From the NCBI RefSeq assembly GCF_018139685.1, contig NZ_JAGSPN010000010.1, forward strand, positions 1 through 64,000: a DNA stretch of 64,000 nucleotides, in the 5' to 3' direction. Numbering within the stretch: position 1 is the first letter of the stretch; every line of letters begins with the position of its first letter. Under the pieces are notes generated by a model. The model ran no database searches. It worked only from the letters and a program-made list of their open reading frames with translations, and was not told the origin of the DNA. A program made the position numbers and the translations under genes. This DNA comes from Cognatundibacterium luofuense. Its GTDB lineage: Bacteria > Pseudomonadota > Gammaproteobacteria > Burkholderiales > Burkholderiaceae_D. This document shows positions 23,911-32,743 of this stretch, in pieces.

Positions 23911-24373
23911 GGAGCAAATCCGTTAGGCAAAAAACCACTATTTTACCTGTGAACGGCTTGCGCTTCCTTCACAGGCAGCGGCACGGCAAAGGGTGCCGGC
24001 AAAGTGGCAGGAGCTGCGCTGCCGGGTGCATTCTGCGGCCACTGCAGCGACGGGGAAGCGGTGTGCTGACTATGCCTGAGTTTGCGCTTCACTCAAAGAA
24101 AAACATCACGAAAACAGATACTCCCCCCTGTTTTCGTCAAAATCGCCTTGTTGTCGGCATGAATGCTGGGGCTTTTTTGATACCCCCGGGGGTATTTTTG
24201 AGGCAAAAAACGGCCGAAAATGGCAAAAAACGGGGATCAGACATGCAACGGAAGGGCGTACCGGTTGCCAGCAGCGCAGGCAATCCGTTACCGAAACAGC
24301 GGGGGTGATGTGGCGAATGCGGTTTCCGGCAGCCACACAGCGCGCCGGAAACCGCAGAAAACAGAGGATGGAT
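23911..24373. other. Intergenic region between the metallophosphatase and copper ATPase genes
   Basis: About 460 bp without a convincing gene on either strand; short frames exist but lack ribosome sites and protein character. Holds the CsoR-like palindrome at 24181-24196. Confidence 0.5.
24181..24196. promoter_or_regulatory. CsoR-like palindrome ATACCCCCGGGGGTAT
   Basis: Perfect 16 bp palindrome. CsoR/RcnR-family copper and nickel repressors bind G/C-tract palindromes bounded by TA of just this kind. It lies downstream of the copper ATPase gene; no csoR gene is in the window, so the regulated gene is unclear. Confidence 0.4.
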
Positions 24374-27040
24374 TTACAGCGACTGACGACGCAGTCGCAA
24401 CGCGTTGCTGATCACGGACACCGAGCTCAGACTCATCGCCGCGCTGGCCAGCATAGGACTCAGCAGCAAGCCGGTGAACGGGTACAGCAAACCAGCTGCC
24501 ACCGGTACGCCGATGAAGTTATAGCCGAATGCAAACCACAGGTTCTGGCGGATATTGCCCATGCAGCGCTGGCTTAAGGCAATCGCTTTGCGTATGCCTT
24601 GCAAATCGCCTTTGACCAGCACGCATTGCGCTGAATGCAGCGCCACATCGCTGCCATTGCCCATCGCGATACCGGTATTCGCTTTGGCCAGCGCCGGTGC
24701 ATCGTTGACGCCATCGCCCGCCATCGCAACAATCTGGCCAGCAGCCTGACATTGCTCCACCATGCGGTATTTGTCTTCCGGTGTTACATCGGCATGCCAT
24801 TCGCTGATACCCAGTTCGGTCGCAACACGCTGTGCGCTGGCGGCATGATCACCGGTCATCAGAATCACGCGTAAACCGGCGGCACGTAATTCGGCAATCG
24901 CGGTTTTGCTGTTCGCTTTGATCTGATCTGACAAGGCATACCATGCGACCACGCGCTTGCCTTCACTGAGTAAAGCCAGACTGTCACCGCGTTGCTGCGC
25001 AGCTTGTATCGCTTGCTTCACCGGTTGCAAATCCACGACTTGTGCTGCCAGCCAGTCCGGCTTACCGAGGCGCACAATGCGGCCGTACCAGTCTGCCTGC
25101 ACACCGGCACCGTGTACCGATGTGAAGCCGCTGAGTGTGATCTCCGGCATGTCCGCTTGCTGGCTGCGTACATGACGCAGCAGGGCTTGCGCCAGCGGAT
25201 GCGCGCTCTGGCTTTCCAGTGCCGCAGTCAGTGCCAGCCAGACTTCCGGCTGTTGTCCGGCATCGCGGTGCAGCCACTGATTGCTGACCACCGGTTTGCC
25301 TTCGGTCAGCGTGCCGGTTTTATCAATAATCAGGGTCGTGGTTTTGCCCAGTTGCTCCAGCGCCGCTGCATCCTTAATCAGTATGCCTTCAGACGCGCCG
25401 CGCCCCATGCCCACCGTCACCGAAATCGGTGTTGCCAGACCCAGTGCGCAAGGGCAGGCGATGATTAACACCGATACCGCCGCCATCAGACCATGCGCCA
25501 GACCCGGTGCCGGTCCCCACAAAGCCCAGCCGGCAAACGCCAGCACGGCAATCAGTATCACCGCCGGAACAAACCAGCCTGCGACTTTGTCGGCCAGTTG
25601 CTGCACCGGCGCACGCGAGCGGCTGGCCTGATTAACCAGTTGTATCATGTTGGCGAGCAGGGTTTCGCTACCGATTTTTTCGGCGCGCATTTGCAGGCTG
25701 CCTTGCTGGTTCAGCGTGCCGGCAATCAGCGCATCACCTACTTGTTTGCTGACCGCGACCGGTTCGCCGGTCAGCATCGCTTCATCGACATAGCTTTCAC
25801 CCGATACCACGCGGCCATCGACCGGCACACTGGCGCCCGGACGTATCAGCAACAGATCGCCGCGCTGCACTTCATTCAGTGCAATCTCCTGTGTGCTGCC
25901 ATCGGCACCGATTCTGACTGCCTGCGACGGTGTCAGTGTTAACAAACGCCGTATCGCGCTGCCGGTCTGCGCACGGGCGCGCAACTCCAGAATTTGTCCG
26001 AGCAGCACCAGACTGATGATCACCGCTGCTGCTTCAAAATACAATGGTGGCATACCATCTGCCATAAATGCTTGCGGCAGCAAACCCGGTGCCAGTAAGG
26101 CCAGCAGACTGAAGCCGTACGCGGTGGCAGTGCCGATGCCGATTAAACTAAACATATTCAGATTGCGGCTGCGGAACGATGCAATTGCGCGTTCAAAAAA
26201 CGGTTTTCCGAGCCAGACCACCACCGGCGTTGCCAGTGCGCATTGCAGCCAGTTCCAGATTTGCATCCCCATGCGCTGATGCCAGTTCACGCCGGGCAGC
26301 ATGTCGGTCATGGTCAGTATCAGTAAGGGCAGGGCCAGCAGCAGGCTGATACGGAAGCGTTTTTCCATATCGCGCAATTCGCTGTCATCTTCTTCCAGCG
26401 TCGCTTCTTTGGGTTCCAGCGCCATACCGCAGATCGGGCAAATGCCGGGGCCGATCTGTTCAATTTCCGGGTCCATCGGGCACATATACACTGCATCCGG
26501 CGCCGCCGCTTTGCTGGCTGCTGCGCGCGCGGCTTTGCGTTCGGGATCAAGATAGGCTTGCGGATCTTTGCTGAATTTTTGCAGGCAACTGTTGCAGCAG
26601 AAATACCAGGTCTGATCCTGATACTGCCACTGATGCTGGCTGTTTTCATTCACCTTCATGCCGCATACCGGATCGGTGTGCGCACCCTGCGCATCGCTGA
26701 CCATGGTTTCTTTCGCATGGCCGCCACAACAACTGGCGGACGCTGCTTGCAGTGCGGCGGGGCTGACTGGTTTGACCGGCGCTGCAGCAACTGCCATGCC
26801 GCCAGCCAGCGGAATGACTTTGCGTGTCTGCACAAAATTTTCCGGTGCCGCATCAAAGCGGGTCTGGCAATGCGGGCTGCAAAAATAATAGGCGACGCCG
26901 CGCCAGCGCGATTGCAATGCGCCTTCGCGTACCACACTCATGCCGCAGACCGGATCTTTGGCTGGTTTGGCGGGCGCAGGCTGTTCCGGTGCCGGATGGC
27001 CGCCGCAGCATCCGCCCTGATGTTGATGATCGTGTTCCAT
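24374..27040 (-). CDS. copA: Copper-exporting P1B-type ATPase with YHS and metal-binding domains
   Basis: 888 residues. His/Cys-rich N-terminus (HDHQHQGGCCGGH), two YHS domains (KDPVCGMSV..YFCSPHC and DPVCGMKV..WYFCCNSC), then a heavy-metal-binding domain (YMCPMDPEIEQIGPGICPICGM). The ATPase core has the transport motif ACPCALGLATP, phosphorylation site DKTGTLTEG and hinge GDGVNDAPALAKA, and the YNxxGVPVAAG and MxxSS motifs of Cu(I) pumps near the end. It would move Cu(I) out of the cytoplasm. Start at 27040 has a GGAGGT ribosome site; an ATG 12 bp upstream includes that site and is rejected. Divergent from a MerR-type regulator that should activate it. Confidence 0.93.
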   Translation of the reverse strand: MEHDHQHQGGCCGGHPAPEQPAPAKPAKDPVCGMSVVREGALQSRWRGVAYYFCSPHCQTRFDAAPENFVQTRKVIPLAGGMAVAAAPVKPVSPAALQAASASCCGGHAKETMVSDAQGAHTDPVCGMKVNENSQHQWQYQDQTWYFCCNSCLQKFSKDPQAYLDPERKAARAAASKAAAPDAVYMCPMDPEIEQIGPGICPICGMALEPKEATLEEDDSELRDMEKRFRISLLLALPLLILTMTDMLPGVNWHQRMGMQIWNWLQCALATPVVVWLGKPFFERAIASFRSRNLNMFSLIGIGTATAYGFSLLALLAPGLLPQAFMADGMPPLYFEAAAVIISLVLLGQILELRARAQTGSAIRRLLTLTPSQAVRIGADGSTQEIALNEVQRGDLLLIRPGASVPVDGRVVSGESYVDEAMLTGEPVAVSKQVGDALIAGTLNQQGSLQMRAEKIGSETLLANMIQLVNQASRSRAPVQQLADKVAGWFVPAVILIAVLAFAGWALWGPAPGLAHGLMAAVSVLIIACPCALGLATPISVTVGMGRGASEGILIKDAAALEQLGKTTTLIIDKTGTLTEGKPVVSNQWLHRDAGQQPEVWLALTAALESQSAHPLAQALLRHVRSQQADMPEITLSGFTSVHGAGVQADWYGRIVRLGKPDWLAAQVVDLQPVKQAIQAAQQRGDSLALLSEGKRVVAWYALSDQIKANSKTAIAELRAAGLRVILMTGDHAASAQRVATELGISEWHADVTPEDKYRMVEQCQAAGQIVAMAGDGVNDAPALAKANTGIAMGNGSDVALHSAQCVLVKGDLQGIRKAIALSQRCMGNIRQNLWFAFGYNFIGVPVAAGLLYPFTGLLLSPMLASAAMSLSSVSVISNALRLRRQSL

Positions 27041-27066
27041 CGTGACCTCCATAGACGTTTGACCGT

Positions 27067-27098
27067 ATCATAGACTCTGTACCTGAGTACGGAGTCAA
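27067..27098 (-). promoter_or_regulatory. MerR-type promoter of copA
   Basis: On the minus strand TTGACT, 20 bp spacer, TATGAT, with the dyad ACTCCGTAC / GTACAGAGT filling the spacer. The overlong spacer with a centred dyad is diagnostic of promoters untwisted by MerR-family activators. Confidence 0.85.
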
Positions 27099-27108
27099 GG
27101 AGATTTGT

Positions 27109-27591
27109 ATGACACAGCACAAAACTGACAACAGCCCGCAATTTACGATCGGCAAACTGGCTGCTGCAGCCGGCGTGGGCGTGGAAACCATACGCTATTA
27201 CCAGCGGCGCGGCCTGTTGCCGGTGCCGGATAATGCGCAAGGTTTTCGCCATTATCCGGCGACGCTGGCTGACCGTATCCGCTTTATCCGCCGTGCTCAG
27301 GAGCTGGGTTTCAGCCTGGATGAAGTCGGCCATTTGCTGCAGTTAGAGCAGGGCGGCGAACGGGTCGCGATTCGCAGTCTGGCGGGGGAGCGGCTGGCGC
27401 AGGTACAGGCCAAAATTCATGATCTGCAAAAGATGGAAAGTATGCTGTCCGGCCTGATACAGGCTTGCGCGCACAGCAGCGGCGATACCGCCTGCCCGAT
27501 TATTGCGGCACTGGCCGGTGAGCTGGCTGTGTCCGCGCCGGACTGTCCGCCTGAGCGTCCGGACTGTCCGGTGTCCGGCTGCGGACACTGA
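27109..27591 (+). CDS. MerR-family metal-responsive regulator
   Basis: 160 residues. N-terminal MerR winged helix (FTIGKLAAAAGVGVETIRYYQRRGLLPVPDN), dimerisation helix, and a metal loop CAHSSGDTACPII at about 126-138 that resembles the mercuric MerR type more than the CCxxxxxxC loop of CueR. A Cys-rich tail (DCPPERPDCPVSGCGH) adds three Cys. Divergent from the copper ATPase, whose promoter carries its operator. Copper is the expected effector from context; mercury or another soft metal is possible from the loop. AAGGAG ribosome site before the ATG. Confidence 0.88.
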   Translation: MTQHKTDNSPQFTIGKLAAAAGVGVETIRYYQRRGLLPVPDNAQGFRHYPATLADRIRFIRRAQELGFSLDEVGHLLQLEQGGERVAIRSLAGERLAQVQAKIHDLQKMESMLSGLIQACAHSSGDTACPIIAALAGELAVSAPDCPPERPDCPVSGCGH

Positions 27592-27633
27592 TGCCTGATT
27601 ATGCTGAAATAAAAAATCCTTTTAAATCAAAGG

Positions 27634-27649
27634 TTTAAAAATTTTTAAA
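27634..27649. other. AT-only palindrome upstream of the sigma54 promoter
   Basis: tttaaaaatttttaaa is a perfect 16 bp palindrome, next to a ccttt/aaagg dyad at 27618-27633. Could bind IHF or the NtrC-type activator, although it is closer to the promoter than usual enhancers. Confidence 0.4.
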
Positions 27650-27652
27650 AGC

Positions 27653-27668
27653 TGGCACGGTTTTCGCG
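27653..27668 (+). promoter_or_regulatory. Sigma54 promoter of the ABC export operon
   Basis: TGGCACGGTTTTCGCG has the invariant GG and GC separated by exactly 10 bp and matches the -24/-12 consensus closely. It lies 31 bp before the first gene. The operon is followed by an NtrC-type sigma54 activator gene. Confidence 0.8.
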
Positions 27669-27699
27669 ATAGTCAGGATACAACTGACCGGAGAACCTT

Positions 27700-28086
27700 A
27701 TGTCTGCGCAATCCGATTTTCTTCTGACTGGCTGGTGGCAACGCTGCCAGCAACTGGCGACAGCAACACTGCTGGCGGTGGTCTTGCTCGCCTGCACGAT
27801 GACATTGCTGACCCGCGCCGAATCCTACAGCGTCCTCACGCTGCGTTCGGTTCCGACCGCAGGCGCGGACAGCGCGTGTCCTTCAGTCGGTCTCCGCATC
27901 GATGTCAGCCGCCAGACTTATCGCATCGAAGCATGCTGGCAAATCCGGCAGTGGCAATTGCGCTATCTATACAGCGGTGTGTGGACATTCGCTACAAAAA
28001 ATCTTCGCAGCCTGAGCCCGGCAGGGGCTTGGTCTGCTCCTTCCTTACTGTCTGAAAATACGGAATATGATGAACTCGATTCGTGA
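27700..28086 (+). CDS. Hypothetical membrane-anchored protein, first gene of the export operon
   Basis: 128 residues with one N-terminal transmembrane or signal segment (LATATLLAVVLLACTMTLL) and a periplasmic part with two Cys (SACPSVG, IEACWQ). No family recognised. Supported by a GGAG ribosome site, position right after the sigma54 promoter, and a 20 bp overlap with the next gene. Codon use fits the neighbours. Might be an accessory or immunity-like protein of the exporter, or its substrate; both are guesses. Confidence 0.58.
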   Translation: MSAQSDFLLTGWWQRCQQLATATLLAVVLLACTMTLLTRAESYSVLTLRSVPTAGADSACPSVGLRIDVSRQTYRIEACWQIRQWQLRYLYSGVWTFATKNLRSLSPAGAWSAPSLLSENTEYDELDS

Positions 28087-29347
28087 TACCTCGGCGCAGG
28101 ATACGGTGCTGCTGGCACAACGCTGGTGGCAGAAAAAGCGCGTCTGGCTGATTGCAGCCTGCATCAGCGGAGCAGCGGTGGCCAGTGCGCTGCTGATACA
28201 GCAATGGACAACGCGCACGCTGGCAGTGTCGCGCGACAGTCTGGGGATTGCCACGGTCACCCGTGGCACTCTGGTGCGCGATATCGTGGTGAATGGCAAG
28301 CTGGTGGCGGCGAATAGTCCCGCTTTGTACTCCACTACCAGCGCTACGGTGCGTTTTAAAGTAAAGGCCGGTGATGCAGTGCGCGCCGGTGATGTGGTAG
28401 CGGAGCTGGATTCGCCGGATCTGATGTCTGAGCTGAGACGTGAAGAAGCCAGTCTGCAGCAATTAGAAGCGGATATTGAGAAACAGAAAATTCTGGCACG
28501 TAAGCAAAAATTGCTGGCACAACGTGATGCTGATACGGCGGAAATCGAAAGACTCACGGCAGAACGCGCTTATCAGCGTATAGAGCAGGCCGGTGTTGCC
28601 GGTGTGGTGCAGAAAAATGAATTTCAGCGCGCCCGTGATGCACTGGAAGCGGCAGGTATTCGTGCCAGACATGCGCGTCAGGCCAGTGAACTGGAAAATG
28701 AAGAAGTCGTACAAACCCTGCGCAGCAAACAGGCCCAACTGCAGCAACAGCAACTGGTGCGCGACAATCTGCAGCGCCGTGTTGATCAGTTACGTCTGCG
28801 TGCCCCGGTGTCCGGTGTGGTTGGCACACTGGCGGTGGCAGACCGCACGGTGGTCGCAGCGAATACCGCGCTGATGACGCTGGTGGATTTATCTGAGCTG
28901 GAAACCGAGCTGGAAATTCCGGAATCCTATGTGTCAGAACTGAGCGTTGGCATGCCGGTGGAGCTGAATGTGAACGGCAGCAAAGTAACGGCTTCACTCA
29001 GCGCATTATCGCCGGAAGTGGTCAGAAATCAGGTCGTTGCACGTGCCCGTTTCAGTGGCAGCATGCCTGCCGGTTTGCGCCAGAGCCAGCGTGTCAGTGC
29101 GCGTTTGTTACTGGAATCCCGCCCGAATGTGCTGATGCTGAGTCGCGGATCTTTCCTCGAACAGGATGGCGGACAAACAGCCTGGGTAGTGCAGGACAAT
29201 CAGGCGATTCGTAAACCTGTGCGCACCGGTGCAACCAGTCTCAGTGCAGTGGAAATTCTCAGTGGCTTGCGTGAGGGTGAGCAGGTTGTGATATCGGGTG
29301 CTGAGCGCTTCGGCGATCATTCCCGCGTGCAGGTTAATCAGCACTGA
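28067..29347 (+). CDS. MacA/HlyD-type periplasmic adaptor protein
   Basis: 426 residues, membrane-fusion protein of an ABC efflux system. One transmembrane helix (VWLIAACISGAAVASALLI, about 25-45), a lipoyl half-motif (ATVTRGTLVRDIVVNGKL), a long coiled-coil hairpin (about 125-245), the second lipoyl half (LRAPVSGVVGTLAVADRTVV) and beta-barrel/membrane-proximal domains. It would connect the inner-membrane ABC complex with a TolC-like outer channel, which is not encoded here. Start ATG at 28067 or 28070. Confidence 0.88.
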   Translation: MMNSIRDTSAQDTVLLAQRWWQKKRVWLIAACISGAAVASALLIQQWTTRTLAVSRDSLGIATVTRGTLVRDIVVNGKLVAANSPALYSTTSATVRFKVKAGDAVRAGDVVAELDSPDLMSELRREEASLQQLEADIEKQKILARKQKLLAQRDADTAEIERLTAERAYQRIEQAGVAGVVQKNEFQRARDALEAAGIRARHARQASELENEEVVQTLRSKQAQLQQQQLVRDNLQRRVDQLRLRAPVSGVVGTLAVADRTVVAANTALMTLVDLSELETELEIPESYVSELSVGMPVELNVNGSKVTASLSALSPEVVRNQVVARARFSGSMPAGLRQSQRVSARLLLESRPNVLMLSRGSFLEQDGGQTAWVVQDNQAIRKPVRTGATSLSAVEILSGLREGEQVVISGAERFGDHSRVQVNQH

Positions 29348-29382
29348 AAAGTGCAGCGTATTTTCTCAAGAAAGGAATTCAG

Positions 29383-30084
29383 ATGCTGGTCATGAAAAAT
29401 CTGAGCAAGGTGTATCGCACACATTTAGTCGAAACCCATGCTTTACGTGGTCTGGATATGGAAGTCAAAGAAGGTGAGTTTGTGACGGTGACCGGCCCTT
29501 CCGGTTCCGGTAAAACCACGTTTCTGAATATTGCCGGTTTGCTGGAAGATTTCAGTGCCGGTGAATATTTGCTGGATGGCGTCAAGGTGCAGGGCTTGAA
29601 CGATACCCAGCGTACACGCTTACGTAATGAAAAACTGGGTTTTATTTTTCAGGGATTCAACCTGATACCGGATCTGAATCTGGCGGATAACGTCGATGTG
29701 CCTTTGCGCTATCGTGGTTTCAGCGCGGCAGAACGGCGCGAACGGATTGAATCCGCACTGGAAAAAGTCGGTCTTATCTCACGCCGCAAACATTACCCGT
29801 CTGAGTTGTCAGGCGGGCAGCAACAGCGGGTGGCGATTGCACGTGCGCTGGCAGGAAATCCGCGCTTGCTGCTGGCCGATGAACCTACCGGTAATCTGGA
29901 TACGCAAATGGCGCGCGGCGTGATGGAGTTGCTGGAACAGATTAATCAGGCCGGCACGACGATCCTGATGGTGACGCATGATCCGGAGCTGGCGGTGCGG
30001 GCGCAGCGTAATGTTCACATTATTGATGGTCAGGTCGCGGATCTGGTGCACCCTGTGCCCAGCCTGCGTCAGGCATCACGTTAA
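29383..30084 (+). CDS. MacB/LolD-type ABC transporter ATP-binding protein
   Basis: 233 residues. Walker A GPSGSGKTTFLN (about 38-49), Q-loop FIFQGFNL, signature LSGGQQQRVAIARAL, Walker B LLLADEPTGNLD and switch His in VTHDPE. This is the MacB/LolD/FtsE-like subclass that drives mechanotransmission systems rather than substrate import. Works with the two permeases that follow at spacings of 11 and 4 bp. Confidence 0.93.
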   Translation: MLVMKNLSKVYRTHLVETHALRGLDMEVKEGEFVTVTGPSGSGKTTFLNIAGLLEDFSAGEYLLDGVKVQGLNDTQRTRLRNEKLGFIFQGFNLIPDLNLADNVDVPLRYRGFSAAERRERIESALEKVGLISRRKHYPSELSGGQQQRVAIARALAGNPRLLLADEPTGNLDTQMARGVMELLEQINQAGTTILMVTHDPELAVRAQRNVHIIDGQVADLVHPVPSLRQASR

Positions 30085-30095
30085 GCGGAGTCGCC

Positions 30096-31409
30096 ATGTT
30101 CACGTATTATTTCTGGCTTGGTTTGCGTGCCCTGCGTCGCCATCGCTGGCTGACCGGCTTAACCGTCATGATTTTGTCGGTGGGCGTTGCGGTCAGTATC
30201 GCTGCACTGACAATTTTGCATCTGATGTCGGCAGATCCTTTACCGTTTAAGAGCGACCGTGTGCTGACCACGGTGCTTGATAATGGCCCGTCGGAAGGTT
30301 ACCGGCCCGGTGATCAGTATGTAGATCATCAGATGAGTTATATCGATCTGATGGCATTGCTGGAGCGCGCACCTGCCATGCGCAAAGCCGGTATGTATGC
30401 GGTACAGAGTCCGGTGGAAATGCCGCGTAAAGAGCTTGGCGTTTTGTCCGGCATGGGCGTGGCCGGTACGCTGGACTGGTTCGGTATGCTGGAAATTCCG
30501 TTTCTGGCCGGACAGCCGTGGTCGCTGCAGGATGATCAGCGCGGTGCCGCTGTGGTGGTGATTTCAAAAAAATTCGCTGCGAAATTATTTGGTTCAGAGC
30601 CAGCGCTCGGTAAAAGTATCACGATGTGGGGCCGGCCTTATCAGGTGGCAGGCGTTATGGATGAATGGCATGTGCGGCCGCGTTTTTATCTGATTAACGG
30701 ACGCAGCGGTGCATTTGCTAATGATGAAGATTTTGTGATTCCGTTCAGGAATGCAATGCAGAATGAAATCCCGCATGCCGGTGGCATGAGTTGTTCTAAC
30801 CGGAGCGATGCAAGCTGGAAATCATTGCTGGAGTCGGAATGTACCTGGCTGATGTTCTGGGCTGAACTGAAAAATGCTTCGGACCGGCCACAACTGGAAG
30901 CATTTCTGCGTGCTTATCAACAGGAGCAGGAAGCACATGAGCGTTTCCCGCGTAAGGCGGCAGTCCGGGTTTTCAATATCCGCGAATGGCTGACGGAACG
31001 GAAAATTGTCGGTGCAGAAAATAAAATGGCGGCATGGCTGGCGAGCGGATTCTTACTGTTGTGTCTGGTGAATGCAGTCGGATTATTGCTGGCGCGTTTT
31101 TCACGCAGAGCGGCGGAAGTCGGTGTGCGGCGTGCGCTCGGTGCTTCGCAAATCCAGATATTTTTTCAGTTCTTAACCGAGAGTGCTGTCATGGGGATTG
31201 CAGGCGCAATCGGCGGAGTATTGCTCAGCCTGCTGCTGTTATATCTGATCGGTTCGCAGTCGGCTTATCTGAAAGTAGTGACCCGTATGGACTGGACCAT
31301 GCTGGGCGTGACAGTGCTGATGTCTTTATCAGCCGCAATGTGTGCCGGTGTGTTTCCGGCCTGGCGGGCATGCAGAGTAACACCGGCTATTCAGCTTAAA
31401 TCTCAGTGA
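30096..31409 (+). CDS. FtsX/MacB-type ABC permease 1
   Basis: 437 residues: one N-terminal transmembrane helix (about 18-42), a large periplasmic MacB-like domain, and three C-terminal helices of the FtsX domain (MAAWLASGFLLLCLVNAVGLLL, FLTESAVMGIAGAIGGVLLSLLLLYLIG, MLGVTVLMSLSAAMCAGVF). ARFSRRAAEVGVRRALGAS is the characteristic coupling segment. It forms a heterodimer with the next gene product, unlike MacB, which fuses ATPase and permease and is homodimeric. Confidence 0.88.
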   Translation: MFTYYFWLGLRALRRHRWLTGLTVMILSVGVAVSIAALTILHLMSADPLPFKSDRVLTTVLDNGPSEGYRPGDQYVDHQMSYIDLMALLERAPAMRKAGMYAVQSPVEMPRKELGVLSGMGVAGTLDWFGMLEIPFLAGQPWSLQDDQRGAAVVVISKKFAAKLFGSEPALGKSITMWGRPYQVAGVMDEWHVRPRFYLINGRSGAFANDEDFVIPFRNAMQNEIPHAGGMSCSNRSDASWKSLLESECTWLMFWAELKNASDRPQLEAFLRAYQQEQEAHERFPRKAAVRVFNIREWLTERKIVGAENKMAAWLASGFLLLCLVNAVGLLLARFSRRAAEVGVRRALGASQIQIFFQFLTESAVMGIAGAIGGVLLSLLLLYLIGSQSAYLKVVTRMDWTMLGVTVLMSLSAAMCAGVFPAWRACRVTPAIQLKSQ

Positions 31410-31413
31410 GGAA

Positions 31414-32664
31414 ATGATGACAGGACTTTTTCAACCGGGGCCGGTGCTGGCCGCAATGCTGCGCCATAAAACGGGTCCTTTGTTGGTGGCATTGCAAGTC
31501 GCGCTGAGTCTGGCGATTCTGTGTAATGCGATGCTGATGATCAGTGAGCGATTGAGCATGGCAGCAAGGCCGAGCGGCATTGCAAATGAACAGGATGTGT
31601 TTTACGTGCATGTCAGCAATCAGAAAGTTGACGGACACGAAGCGCAACTGGCGATGCAAAAACAGGAGGAGCAAACCATGCTTGCAGTGCCCGGTGTGGA
31701 GGGAGTTGCGCGTACCAATTCTGTACCGATGTCACAGTCCGGCTGGTATAACTCACTTTCGCAAAGCGGTGAGCCTGAAAGCGCAACGGTGACGGCAGCT
31801 GCATTTATGTCACCGGGTTCACTGATCAGCGTCTGGAAGCTGAAGCTGACGGAAGGCCGTGATTTTCTGCCGGAAGATGTGATGGAGGCAGACAGTAAGG
31901 CGATGACCAGTTTGCCGGGCGTTGGTGTCGTGACCAGAGCGCTGGCAAAGCGTTTGTATCCGAATGACAGCAGTTATGTCGGCAAGTATTTTTATAACGG
32001 CAGAGGCAGTGGTGCAGACCGCATCCGTATTGTCGGCGTGGTTGATCATATACAGTCGCCGAATGCAAATGCAGGACCTGACGACAGCCTGGGGTTTATC
32101 CTGCCGATACGTGCTACACAGGATACCTATTCCGGATACACCGTCCGTGCCCGCGCCGGACAGGCAGACCGTGTAATGCGCGATGTGACTGCAGCATTGC
32201 GTAAAGCGTCTGTTTCACCGTTAAAAATCGATATGCGCAGTGTTTCTGAAATTCGTGCCGACCGCTATCGTAATGATTACGGCATGTCGTGGATGCTGAT
32301 TGCCGTGTGTGGTTTGCTGTTTCTGGTGACGGCAACCGGCATCATCGGTATGTGCAGCTTGTGGGTCAGCCAGCGTACCCGTCAGATTGGCATTCGCCGT
32401 GCGCTGGGTGCGCGTCGTGTCGATATTCTTGCCTACTTTCTGACAGAAAATCTGATGATCACGACAGGTGGCATCGTGCTGGGTGTACTGCTGGCAATGG
32501 GGCTCAACCAGTTACTGATTCGTGAATTTGAAATGGCAGCGCTGCCAGCGCATTATCTGTTACTGACGCCGCTGGTGTTCTGGCTGCTGGGTCTGGTTTC
32601 GGCTGCAGCACCGTCGTGGCGCGCTGCCTGCGTTGCACCGGCAACCGCAACACGTACGGTGTAA
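31414..32664 (+). CDS. FtsX/MacB-type ABC permease 2
   Basis: 416 residues with the same layout as the preceding permease: N-terminal helix (LLVALQVALSLAILCNAMLMI), a periplasmic domain, and FtsX-type C-terminal helices with the segment QIGIRRALGARRVDILAYFLTENLM. Starts 4 bp after the first permease stop codon; ATGATG gives two adjacent possible starts. Completes an ATPase plus heterodimeric permease plus adaptor exporter, probably for a peptide or lipid-like envelope-active compound. Confidence 0.88.
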   Translation: MMTGLFQPGPVLAAMLRHKTGPLLVALQVALSLAILCNAMLMISERLSMAARPSGIANEQDVFYVHVSNQKVDGHEAQLAMQKQEEQTMLAVPGVEGVARTNSVPMSQSGWYNSLSQSGEPESATVTAAAFMSPGSLISVWKLKLTEGRDFLPEDVMEADSKAMTSLPGVGVVTRALAKRLYPNDSSYVGKYFYNGRGSGADRIRIVGVVDHIQSPNANAGPDDSLGFILPIRATQDTYSGYTVRARAGQADRVMRDVTAALRKASVSPLKIDMRSVSEIRADRYRNDYGMSWMLIAVCGLLFLVTATGIIGMCSLWVSQRTRQIGIRRALGARRVDILAYFLTENLMITTGGIVLGVLLAMGLNQLLIREFEMAALPAHYLLLTPLVFWLLGLVSAAAPSWRAACVAPATATRTV

Positions 32665-32743
32665 GGCTTGGCGCGGACATGACGAAATGGTATGTTGTGT
32701 GCGCCGGTCATCCCGGTTTTTCTGACGCTTCCGGAGTAAATGC

